NCBI GenBank assembly: GCA_003641545.1
Contig: QNAU01000043.1
Location: 1-9,052 of the forward strand
Direction: 5' to 3'
Length of the DNA stretch: 9,052 nucleotides
DNA from: Thermotoga sp.
GTDB lineage: Bacteria > Thermotogota > Thermotogae > B21-G9
The translations under genes and the position numbers were made by a program. Under the pieces are notes generated by a model that ran no database searches, was not told the DNA's origin, and was given only the letters and a program-made list of their open reading frames with translations. Positions 1 through 8,309 of this stretch are shown here, in pieces (within the stretch, counting starts at the first letter, position 1; each line of letters opens with the position of its first letter).

Positions 1-167
1 GGATCGTTGGAGAAGAACGACACATCCTTTCCTTTCTTTTCATCTATCGTCATCAAATCGTAAAGTGATATACTCTGGAAAACTGACAGTATATCGTGAT
101 ATCCATCATCCCTTTTTCCAACAACATCCAAATAAAGATTTATCTTGGCGTATGATTTGAAAATCAT
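1..167 (-). CDS. ispE: 4-diphosphocytidyl-2-C-methyl-D-erythritol kinase, N-terminal fragment
   Basis: This is the first 55 codons of a minus-strand gene that runs off the left edge of the window. IspE is a GHMP-family kinase that phosphorylates CDP-methylerythritol in the cytoplasmic MEP pathway for isoprenoid precursors. The visible residues carry the family's N-terminal signature: [15 protein letters not shown] at residues 5-19 (the AKINL substrate-binding strand), then DDGYHDI at 20-26. The ATG (167-165) overlaps the TGA of the upstream Lon-like gene in an ATGA arrangement. IspE is therefore probably translated by ribosomes finishing that gene; the upstream sequence AAGGGAAAGAG is only a weak ribosome binding site. 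The ATP-binding glycine-rich loop and the C-terminal half lie outside the window, so catalytic integrity cannot be judged. The assignment rests on motif recognition in a short fragment, but that motif is distinctive. Confidence 0.88.
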   Translation of the reverse strand, partial: MIFKSYAKINLYLDVVGKRDDGYHDILSVFQSISLYDLMTIDEKKGKDVSFFSND

Positions 168-2542
168 CTCTTTCCCTTCGTTTTCTTCTTCGTTTTCTTC
201 TTCGACTCACCCTCCAATTTCTTCTTCGCATCCTCGAGAGCCTTACACACGAGGTAATTGACCGTGTTCCTCGGATAAGAACCGTCCTTCTTCCTCTCGC
301 CCGCTTTTTTCCCCATCACTATCTCTATCGCTTCATCCACATCCTTCACCGTCCATATTTTGAACACACCTTTTCTCACCGCTTCCTTCACCTCATCGTT
401 CAGAACGAGGTTTTCAAGATTCTTCTCCGGTATTATTACCCCCTGTTCCCCCGTCAAGCCACGCGATTTACATGCCCTGTAGAATCCCTCGATCTTCTCC
501 TTGACACCACCCACAGGCTGAACCTCTCCATGTTGATTTATCGAACCGGTGACCGCGATTCCTTGATCTATGGGAACTTTGGAGAGGGCAGATATGAGTG
601 CCAAAGTTTCCGCGAGGGATGCGCTATCACCTTCGAGATAACTGTAAACCTGTTCGAAACTTATGGATGCGCTCAGAGAAAGTGGAACCTTCTGTGCATA
701 CTTCCATCCGAGGAATCCTTCCAGCGTGAGAACCGCCTTACCGTGAATTTTTCCACTCAGATCCGCCTCCCTGTGTATGTCAACAACTCCAACCTTTCCA
801 AGGTAAGTTTTGGCGGTTATCTTCACCGGTATTCCAAAGGAATGATCCCCAAGATTCGTCACACTCAATCCATTTATCTGCCCAACCTTCTTGCCTTTGA
901 CCATCACCATTATTTCACCCTTTGCTATCATCTCGTCGTATTTCTGCTGAAGCAGGTTGACCCTCTCCTCGGACTTCCTTATTGCATTTTTAACATCATC
1001 CGCATCCACGACTTCTTTGTTGTTCATTTTGGCTATGTGTGCGGATTCCACGATCAGACTCAGTATCTTGTTGAAATTCGCTGAAAGTTTGTTTTTACTG
1101 TCCGCCAATCTCGAACCATACTTGACTATCTCCTCACACGCCTTCTTGGTGAACTTTGGTAAAGAATTTTCCTTAACCTTCTTGGATATGAAGGTCAGGT
1201 AATTCTTCACGCCCTTCTCATCCAGAGGCATCTCCCAATCAAACTCGGATTTTATCTTAAACAGTTTCTTGAAATCCGGATCGTAGTGATACAGTAGATC
1301 GTATATAGAATGATCCCCCACGAGTATGACCTTGAGATCCACCGGAATGGGTTCAGGTTTCGGAGCCAGCGTGGATGCAATTCCAGCCTTTCCTTCTATA
1401 TTCTCTATCTTCGAGTATCCGGACATCAGAACTTTCTTCAACGTGTCCCAGACATATGGAAATTTCAAAACATCTAGCGCATCCAGTATGAGGAACCCTC
1501 CGTTGGCTTTGTGAAGTGATCCCGGTCTTATTAAGGTGTAATCGGTGTAAAGCATTCCCATCTTGGCTACGTATTCCACCTTCCCGAAGAGGTTGGGATA
1601 AGTTGGGTTCACTTCCTCTATGACGGGGGCTCCTTTCAAACCGGAGTTGTCCACGAAGAGATTCACCTTGTATTTCGAAAGAATCGATTCCCTCTTCTCC
1701 TCATCGAGTATTTTCTTTATATTATCCAGCATATCCTTTTTCACATCTTCAAGGTATTTCAAAACTTCTGGATTGTCCTTGAACTTCTTCGACATGTCCT
1801 CGAATATTCCACCCACGGCGAAAAGTGCCACGTACTTATCAAGCTCTTCCAATTTCCTTTTCATTTCCCTATCCATCTGCCTCGATTTCTGGAGAGTCAT
1901 CTCGACCAGATGCCTGACCTGCATTCCCCTTTCTTCAATGTCCTTTTTGGTCTGCTCGGAAAGTTCCTCGAAAACCTCCGGGGTTATCGGTTTGTCGTTG
2001 TAAAGTGGTATGGTTGCAACACCCGTTGGTGTCACCTGGACTAAGAAGCCGAGCTCTTTGGACTGGGCGACGAGATTTTCCCACAGTTCCCTCTTCTTCC
2101 GGGTGAACTCATCCTCTATCTCCGATTTACTCCTCGAATAATCCTCACTCTCGAAAGCTTTCATGAGAGCATCCTGAACCTCTTCGACCAGATTCTCCAT
2201 TGCATTCTTCAATTCCTTCCCCTTCCCAGGTGAGAGAGAGATGAGGTTCGGTTCCATGGGATTTTCAAAGTTGTAAACGTAGACCTGATCGTTTGGAGTT
2301 GGCATCTTCAAAGCCATCATCTGTGCGAGCTTCTTCGCTGATGTTCTTCTCCCGGTTCCATTCGGTCCAACGACGAAGACGTTGTATCCTTTTTCCCTTA
2401 TAGCCAAACCGAAATTCATCGAATCTATCGCTTTATCCTGTCCAATGAATTTTGCATCTTCCAATATTTTCAAATCATCCATAAGGTTGAAGATGGACTT
2501 TGGAATTTTTATCTCGAGATCCGAAGGTTTTACCTCCTTCAC
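164..2542 (-). CDS. Lon-family (LonB/LonC-like, AAA_32) serine protease with degenerate Walker motifs
   Basis: A 792-residue cytoplasmic Lon-type protease of the COG1067 kind, about the usual size for that family. It has an AAA-like N-terminal part, a charged and probably coiled-coil insertion at about residues 105-290, a second AAA part at about 300-430, a helical lid to about 525, and a C-terminal Lon protease domain at about 540-745. The Ser-Lys dyad is visible as Ser640 in EGDSAS and Lys683 in [10 protein letters not shown]. The Walker A position reads GPNGTGRRT (59-67), with Arg65 in place of the nucleotide-binding Lys. The Walker B position reads LILDALD (351-357), with Ala355 in place of the catalytic Glu. 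ATP hydrolysis is therefore doubtful, and an ATP-independent LonC-like mode is possible. The tail from about residue 780 is lysine-rich. The start is GTG (2542-2540), 8 bases after GGGGAG and 4 bases after the preceding stop; its own stop overlaps ispE. Confidence 0.9.
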   Translation of the reverse strand: MKEVKPSDLEIKIPKSIFNLMDDLKILEDAKFIGQDKAIDSMNFGLAIREKGYNVFVVGPNGTGRRTSAKKLAQMMALKMPTPNDQVYVYNFENPMEPNLISLSPGKGKELKNAMENLVEEVQDALMKAFESEDYSRSKSEIEDEFTRKKRELWENLVAQSKELGFLVQVTPTGVATIPLYNDKPITPEVFEELSEQTKKDIEERGMQVRHLVEMTLQKSRQMDREMKRKLEELDKYVALFAVGGIFEDMSKKFKDNPEVLKYLEDVKKDMLDNIKKILDEEKRESILSKYKVNLFVDNSGLKGAPVIEEVNPTYPNLFGKVEYVAKMGMLYTDYTLIRPGSLHKANGGFLILDALDVLKFPYVWDTLKKVLMSGYSKIENIEGKAGIASTLAPKPEPIPVDLKVILVGDHSIYDLLYHYDPDFKKLFKIKSEFDWEMPLDEKGVKNYLTFISKKVKENSLPKFTKKACEEIVKYGSRLADSKNKLSANFNKILSLIVESAHIAKMNNKEVVDADDVKNAIRKSEERVNLLQQKYDEMIAKGEIMVMVKGKKVGQINGLSVTNLGDHSFGIPVKITAKTYLGKVGVVDIHREADLSGKIHGKAVLTLEGFLGWKYAQKVPLSLSASISFEQVYSYLEGDSASLAETLALISALSKVPIDQGIAVTGSINQHGEVQPVGGVKEKIEGFYRACKSRGLTGEQGVIIPEKNLENLVLNDEVKEAVRKGVFKIWTVKDVDEAIEIVMGKKAGERKKDGSYPRNTVNYLVCKALEDAKKKLEGESKKKTKKKTKGKR
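179..202. repeat. Two perfect tandem copies of a 12-base unit in the Lon-like gene's C-terminal tail
   Basis: On the plus strand CGTTTTCTTCTT occurs at 179-190 and again, identically, at 191-202, followed by a further CG. On the coding strand this encodes the KKKTKKKT part of the basic tail of the Lon-like protease. Each unit is a multiple of three bases, so gain or loss of a unit by slippage would change tail length without breaking the frame or the coupled ispE start. Confidence 0.75.
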
Positions 2543-2546
2543 CTTA

Positions 2547-3857
2547 TCATCTCCCCTTTCTGAGTTTCATCTCGTACATCATTCCATCCGCTTTTCTCAA
2601 CACATCTTCCAACTTTTCCATCTCGGATGGATCCCATACACTCCATCCTATGCTCAAAGTCACAGGTTCGTCCTTCACCTTGACAAATTTAGAAACGCCA
2701 TTCGAAATTCTGCTCGCTATTCTTTTTATTGTGTTCTCATCGCCAACATCGGTGAGAACCACAAGAAATTCATCCCCACCGTATCTTACAACCATATCCT
2801 CTTCCCTAACAAGTTCCGCCAGCCTCATCGCCACCTCTTTCAGCACCCTATCACCCTCGAGATGACCAAATTTGTCGTTTATGCTCTTGAAATTGTTTAT
2901 GTCCACCATGAGAAAAGTTATCTTGGACATCTTCCTTCTGCTCTGTGCCATGAGTTGTTTCACAGACTCTACGAAGTATCTTCTGTTGTAAACGGATGTG
3001 AGAGGATCCTTTATTGCTCTTTCCCTTAGTTTCCTCAACAGCAGAACCTTGTCCAATATCAGCATGGTCCTTATGGCTATCCTGCGTGCAAATCTCAAAT
3101 CGTCATTCGAAAATTCTCTTCCTTTTCTCGCGAGCACTAAGAAACCGAGAAGTTCCTTTTCCCCAACCATCGGGAGGATCAGGAAATGATGTTTCCCTTT
3201 CTCCAGTTCGAAGAATTCCTCGAGATGTTGACTGTATGGTGAAGCTGGATCCAAGGTTCTGATCCTGATTTTCTTGAAGAGATCGAGAAGCATAGGGGGC
3301 ATCGATTCACCCTCAACTTCCCTCACCTTGTCTTTATCGGCTATCATGTATCGCTTCCCATCCTCGACCTGTATGACGAAAACCTTAGAATGCGGTATTA
3401 TACTTGGTATCTTCTCCGCAGATATCTTCATGACCTCCACGGGATTCTTCTGCATTATGAGTGCCTCACTCAGATCGTCCGTGAACCCAAGAAGAGCGAG
3501 ATTGTATCCAAGGGTATCACTCATGTTCGCCAAAAACTGATACAACTCGTTCCTCTTCACCAAATTCCTGATAGCTTTCACGAAAAACTTTATCACACCA
3601 CCACAATTTTCATCCTTTTTCAGCTTCCATTTCAGGATCTTCCATGGTTCATCATTCTTCGGGAATCTCACGATGAACTCGATTAAATCCTCTTCTTCCC
3701 TGTATCCCTCGATTTCACCCGTATCATCCTCCACATCCACGGAGATCGTTTTCTCCAAATTTTCAACTTCCTCTTTGAACTTATTCAAGAGTTCCTCGTT
3801 TTCTCTTATATTTTCAATCCTCGAGTAGATGTCATGCAATTTCATGCATAGATCCAT
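2547..3857 (-). CDS. Diguanylate cyclase: GAF-like sensor domain plus GGDEF domain
   Basis: A 436-residue predicted cytoplasmic protein that should make cyclic di-GMP from two GTP; I see no membrane segment. Residues 1-130 are not recognised. About 135-270 resembles a GAF domain (for example ILPMVGEKELLGFLVLARK, then a long linking helix). The C-terminal 160 residues form the GGDEF domain: DPLTSVYNRR at 284-293, metal-binding Asp319 in LMVDINNF, and an intact GGDEF active-site motif at 360-364. An RxxD inhibitory site (REED, 351-354) lies five residues before it, so product feedback is expected. The frame stays open upstream to 3932, but that would overlap upp by 59 bases. The ATG at 3857-3855 has GGGGAG nine bases upstream, whereas the in-frame ATG at 3866 abuts that site. 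The ligand sensed is unknown. The gene sits 16 bases after upp and 4 bases before the Lon-like gene. Confidence 0.93.
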   Translation of the reverse strand: MDLCMKLHDIYSRIENIRENEELLNKFKEEVENLEKTISVDVEDDTGEIEGYREEEDLIEFIVRFPKNDEPWKILKWKLKKDENCGGVIKFFVKAIRNLVKRNELYQFLANMSDTLGYNLALLGFTDDLSEALIMQKNPVEVMKISAEKIPSIIPHSKVFVIQVEDGKRYMIADKDKVREVEGESMPPMLLDLFKKIRIRTLDPASPYSQHLEEFFELEKGKHHFLILPMVGEKELLGFLVLARKGREFSNDDLRFARRIAIRTMLILDKVLLLRKLRERAIKDPLTSVYNRRYFVESVKQLMAQSRRKMSKITFLMVDINNFKSINDKFGHLEGDRVLKEVAMRLAELVREEDMVVRYGGDEFLVVLTDVGDENTIKRIASRISNGVSKFVKVKDEPVTLSIGWSVWDPSEMEKLEDVLRKADGMMYEMKLRKGR

Positions 3858-3866
3858 GAAGATCAT

Positions 3867-3872
3867 CTCCCC
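3867..3872 (-). promoter_or_regulatory. Ribosome binding site that fixes the diguanylate cyclase start
   Basis: GGGGAG on the minus strand, directly after the upp stop codon (3876-3874). Spacing to the ATG at 3857 is 9 bases. Spacing to the alternative in-frame ATG at 3866 is zero, which argues for the shorter protein. Confidence 0.6.
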
Positions 3873-3873
3873 A

Positions 3874-5789
<1,916 letters not shown>

Positions 5790-5877
5790 TTGATAACCAC
5801 CTCCAAATGCATCATAATTGGGAAAGGATAAGCCCCATTTATTCTATCACGAAAAAAGGGAAGTAGGAGGTAATAGT
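5790..5877. promoter_or_regulatory. Divergent intergenic region with candidate back-to-back promoters
   Basis: This 88-base gap must hold the promoters of both operons unless they lie inside genes. For the rightward operon I see TTGGGA (5818-5823) and TATTCT (5840-5845) with 16-base spacing, each matching four of six consensus positions; transcription from about 5852 would leave a short leader containing the ribosome binding site. For the leftward operon the best -10 is TAGAAT (5846-5841), five of six matches and nearly the same base pairs, but I see no convincing -35. TATGAT (5816-5811) is also a good -10, but it would start transcripts at the glyA ribosome binding site. An ATGCAT palindrome lies at 5807-5812. 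I see no terminator hairpin or riboswitch, and no clear tandem box for the response regulator. Confidence 0.4.
5865..5871 (+). promoter_or_regulatory. Strong ribosome binding site in front of an AUA start
   Basis: AGGAGGT is a near-perfect complement of the 16S rRNA 3' end. Seven bases separate GGAGG (5866-5870) from ATA at 5878. No ATG, GTG or TTG in the response regulator frame lies at a workable distance; the nearest upstream one, TTG at 5818, has no binding site. Confidence 0.65.
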
Positions 5878-6609
5878 ATAAGAATACTGTTAGTTGAGGA
5901 TGAAAGAGATATATCCGAAGTTGTCTATCTTTACTTGGTGAACAATGGTTATCATACGGATGTCGCTGAGAATGGGAAGAAGGCTCTCGAGCTGTTCGAG
6001 AGCAGAGATTACGATCTCGTCATACTCGATCTGATGCTTCCCGACATACCGGGTGAGGAAATAGCTGAGAAAATCAGAATGATGTCCGATGTCCCAATAA
6101 TAATGCTCACCGCCAAGGTGGACGAGGAAGATATAGTCAAGGGATTGAGGATAGGAGCGGATGATTACATAACCAAACCATTCTCGATGAAGGTTCTTCT
6201 GGCAAGAATAGATGCGGTTCTGAGGAGAAGGAAAGGAGCCAGGAATGCGGATCTGCTGAATCTCGGGGATGTGAAAGTGGACTTCTCTTCCGGGATTCTC
6301 GAATGTGAGGGAAAGAAAGTGAGACTTACATCCATGGAGCTTAAGTTGCTGTCCGTTTTGACGAGCACGCCGGGGAAAGTATGGAAGAGATCAGAATTGT
6401 TGAGGAAAGTTTGGGAAATAGAGGATGTGGATTCGATAAAAACCAGAGTTTTAGATGTCACCGTGAAAAATCTGAGAAAGAAATTCAGGGAACTGACGGA
6501 AAAGTATGAATTCATACACACGGATTTCGGTGTGGGGTATCATTTTGAGACAAAGGAGGTAGAGAAAAGTGAGGGAAATCGAAAAAAACATCGAAGATCT
6601 GAAGGGTGA
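5878..6609 (+). CDS. OmpR/PhoB-family DNA-binding response regulator (probable AUA start)
   Basis: A two-component response regulator of 243 residues from the proposed start. The receiver domain (1-120) has acidic residues Glu7 and Asp8 in LLVEDE, phospho-acceptor Asp51 in VILDLMLPD, Thr78 in IIMLTAK and Lys100 in YITKPF. A winged-helix transcriptional output domain follows at about 128-225, ending in the characteristic HTDFGVGYHFE. The frame is open upstream to a TTG at 5818, but that codon lacks a ribosome binding site and would add 20 residues the family does not have. The excellent AGGAGGT at 5865-5871 instead points to ATA 5878, which read as Met gives MRILLVEDE, a typical family N-terminus. 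The basic C-terminal tail overlaps the next gene by 41 bases. No partner histidine kinase is seen in the window. As first gene of its operon it may regulate the divergent promoters. Confidence 0.93.
   Translation: MRILLVEDERDISEVVYLYLVNNGYHTDVAENGKKALELFESRDYDLVILDLMLPDIPGEEIAEKIRMMSDVPIIMLTAKVDEEDIVKGLRIGADDYITKPFSMKVLLARIDAVLRRRKGARNADLLNLGDVKVDFSSGILECEGKKVRLTSMELKLLSVLTSTPGKVWKRSELLRKVWEIEDVDSIKTRVLDVTVKNLRKKFRELTEKYEFIHTDFGVGYHFETKEVEKSEGNRKKHRRSEG
6552..6560 (+). promoter_or_regulatory. Ribosome binding site for the M20 hydrolase, inside the response regulator gene
   Basis: AAAGGAGGT lies within the response regulator reading frame, with nine bases between GGAGG and the GTG at 6569. 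It supports the GTG start and shows that the 41-base overlap of the two genes is genuine. Confidence 0.7.
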
Positions 6610-7786
6610 AATGGTCGAAGCCTTGAAGAAATTCATCTCGATAAATTCGGTTAATCCATCTTTTGGAGGTCCCGGTGAATACAAAAAAGCTATCTGGTTG
6701 GAGAATCTTCTGAAAATGCTGGGATACGATGAGGTGAGGAGAATCGATATTCCAGATGATCGCGTCGAGGAAAAGGTTAGACCCAACGTGATAGGCATAA
6801 TAAGGGGAAAGGAATCGGGAAGAAAGATTTGGATTGTCACCCACATGGATACCGTTCCGGAAGGTGACAGAAATCTCTGGGAAACCGATCCCTTCGAAGG
6901 AATCGAGAAGGATGGAAGGATATTCGGGAGGGGCGCGGAAGACAATGGAGGATCCATGATAGCGTCCATATATGCGGGAGTCGCGTTGAAGAGAGCGGGG
7001 ATTAAACCCGATTACGACTACTGTGTTGCACTCGTTGCGGATGAAGAAGCTGGAAGTGAGTATGGGATAGCCCCCCTCCTTAGAAAGGGAATATTTGGAA
7101 AGGAAGATTTGGTGATAGTTGCAGATGCTGGAGAAAAGGATGGTTCTTTCATAGAGGTTGCGGAAAAATCCATAGTATGGATAAAACTCGAAACCATTGG
7201 GAAGCAGGGACATGCATCGAATCCAGATGAATGTGTGAATGCCCACAGGATAGGGATGGAGGTGGCTTTGGATTTCTACAGATATGTTCGCAAGAAATAC
7301 TCGGATGAGGATCCCTTGTTCACACCATCGAGGACGACCTTTGAACCCACGAGAAAAGAAGAGAACGTTGGAAACGTGAATACGATACCTGGAAAGGACG
7401 TTCTGTATTTCGATGGAAGGATTCTTCCGAAATATGACCTGGATGATTTCATCTACGATTTGGAGAAGCTCGCGATGAAACATGAAGTCGAAAAGAAAGT
7501 CAAGATAAAACTCGATGTGATCCAAAGGTTCGATGCTCCTCCTCCAACGCCGACTGATTCGGATGTGGTTGAGAGGTTGAAGGACACGATAGAGAAACTC
7601 AGAGGTATAAAGGTGAAAATAGGAGGAATTGGAGGAGGGACATGTGCAGCGCATTTCAGGAGATTGGGAATACCAGCGGTGGTTTGGTCCACGATAGATG
7701 GAACAGCCCACAATGCCAACGAATATGCAAGGATAGAGAATCTCGTGAATGATGCGAAGGTCTATGCCATGATGGCCATCAGTTGA
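6569..7786 (+). CDS. M20-family metallo-hydrolase (DapE/ArgE-like peptidase)
   Basis: A 405-residue cytoplasmic di-zinc amidohydrolase related to succinyl-diaminopimelate desuccinylase, acetylornithine deacetylase and M20 peptidases. All metal and catalytic positions are visible: His92 and Asp94 in THMDTVP, bridging Asp125 in GRGAEDNGG, the Glu159-Glu160 pair (general base and ligand) in VADEEAGS, Asp186 in VIVADAGE, and His381 in TAHNANEY. The inserted dimerisation domain begins near residue 200 and includes GKQGHAS with His215. The C-terminal GGIGGGTCAAHFRRLGIPAVVW resembles the archaeal-type M20 subgroup often labelled desuccinylase, so the real substrate (an N-acyl amino acid or a peptide) is uncertain. 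The start is GTG, chosen from a strong upstream binding site. The gene overlaps the response regulator by 41 bases and is followed after one base by the first possible start of the DUF123 gene. Confidence 0.93.
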   Translation: MREIEKNIEDLKGEMVEALKKFISINSVNPSFGGPGEYKKAIWLENLLKMLGYDEVRRIDIPDDRVEEKVRPNVIGIIRGKESGRKIWIVTHMDTVPEGDRNLWETDPFEGIEKDGRIFGRGAEDNGGSMIASIYAGVALKRAGIKPDYDYCVALVADEEAGSEYGIAPLLRKGIFGKEDLVIVADAGEKDGSFIEVAEKSIVWIKLETIGKQGHASNPDECVNAHRIGMEVALDFYRYVRKKYSDEDPLFTPSRTTFEPTRKEENVGNVNTIPGKDVLYFDGRILPKYDLDDFIYDLEKLAMKHEVEKKVKIKLDVIQRFDAPPPTPTDSDVVERLKDTIEKLRGIKVKIGGIGGGTCAAHFRRLGIPAVVWSTIDGTAHNANEYARIENLVNDAKVYAMMAIS

Positions 7787-7787
7787 G

Positions 7788-8309
7788 ATGGGGGAAAATG
7801 TGAACAGAGGTTTCTACGTTCTCCTGATCACCATCCACGATGAGATGATAGTGAAGAGGGGAAAGAAGGTGTTCCATCTGATCGATGGAAAGTATCTCTA
7901 CGTGGGTTCTGCTATGAACTCGCTTTCGGGAAGGATAAAGTATCATCTATCCCCCAGAAAGAGTGGAAGATGGCACGTGGATGAGATCCTTGGATCCGAA
8001 AGAGCTAAAATCGAGCTCGCCATTCTCGTTCCATCCGAGAGAAGGCTGGAGGAGGACCTGTCCATTCGACTTTCGACGATGAAGAACACGTTCGATGTCG
8101 TCAAAGGTTTCGGATCGAGCGATGTGAAAACAGAGGGAAATCTCTTCAGAATCCTCAACTTAGAAAGAGCTTTAAAAACTTTGCTGATACTTCTTCTCGA
8201 TGTCAAAAAGGGGAGTGATAAAAATGATAGCCTTCTTGACGGATTGGGGGAATTCACATTACGTTGGAATAGCCAAAGGAGTGATAAAGAAGATCAGCCC
8301 AAATTCTGA
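7788..8309 (+). CDS. DUF123 (GIY-YIG nuclease-like) domain protein
   Basis: A protein of 173 residues (169 if it starts at GTG 7800). DUF123 is a family of unknown function with GIY-YIG-nuclease-like features, common in archaea and thermophiles. Visible features are GFYVLLI (8-14) and LYVGSA (37-42), matching the GIY and YIG halves; Arg49 in SGRIKYHL at the usual catalytic Arg position; WHVDEIL (62-68); a Glu pair at 88-89; and GFGSSD (107-112). The Cys and His residues I expect around these last motifs are absent, and the protein has no cysteine at all. ATG 7788 follows the M20 stop by one base but lacks a binding site; GTG 7800 has GGGGGA about four bases upstream. Beyond about residue 125 the protein leaves the family core, and its last 86 bases overlap the SAM hydrolase gene. 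Whether it cuts nucleic acid is unknown. Confidence 0.85.
   Translation: MGENVNRGFYVLLITIHDEMIVKRGKKVFHLIDGKYLYVGSAMNSLSGRIKYHLSPRKSGRWHVDEILGSERAKIELAILVPSERRLEEDLSIRLSTMKNTFDVVKGFGSSDVKTEGNLFRILNLERALKTLLILLLDVKKGSDKNDSLLDGLGEFTLRWNSQRSDKEDQPKF
8210..8215 (+). promoter_or_regulatory. Ribosome binding site that fixes the SAM hydrolase start
   Basis: GGGGAG with eight bases to ATG 8224. An in-frame ATG at 8200 lies upstream of this site and would add eight residues (MSKRGVIK) not expected in the family, so 8224 is preferred. The sequence from the binding site through TGATAA closely resembles the junction in front of the Lon-like gene. Confidence 0.65.

Noticed and set aside
530..1084. Plus-strand frame of 184 codons inside the Lon-like gene
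   Set aside because: It lies opposite the protease domain with its catalytic Ser and Lys; the composition looks random and no family motif is seen.
2382..3029. Plus-strand frame of 215 codons across the Lon-like gene and diguanylate cyclase junction
   Set aside because: It is antisense to two confident genes and spans their junction, with low-quality composition and no motif.
5811..5816. TATGAT as the main leftward -10 element
   Set aside because: Transcription would start at about 5804, at the very edge of the glyA binding site, and there is no matching -35 sequence.
5818..5877. TTG start for the response regulator, adding 20 residues
   Set aside because: There is no Shine-Dalgarno sequence before it, the extra residues do not belong to the receiver domain, and the strong binding site lies downstream of it.
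5790..5877. Riboswitch or attenuator before glyA
   Set aside because: The gap is too short for a known folate- or glycine-type riboswitch, and I see no conserved aptamer core or terminator hairpin.
6512..7711. Long minus-strand open frame (399 codons) opposite the M20 hydrolase gene
   Set aside because: It is the mirror of a well-supported gene. The translation is rich in Tyr, Ser, Arg and Ile with no recognisable motif and no binding site, while the plus-strand frame carries every M20 catalytic residue.
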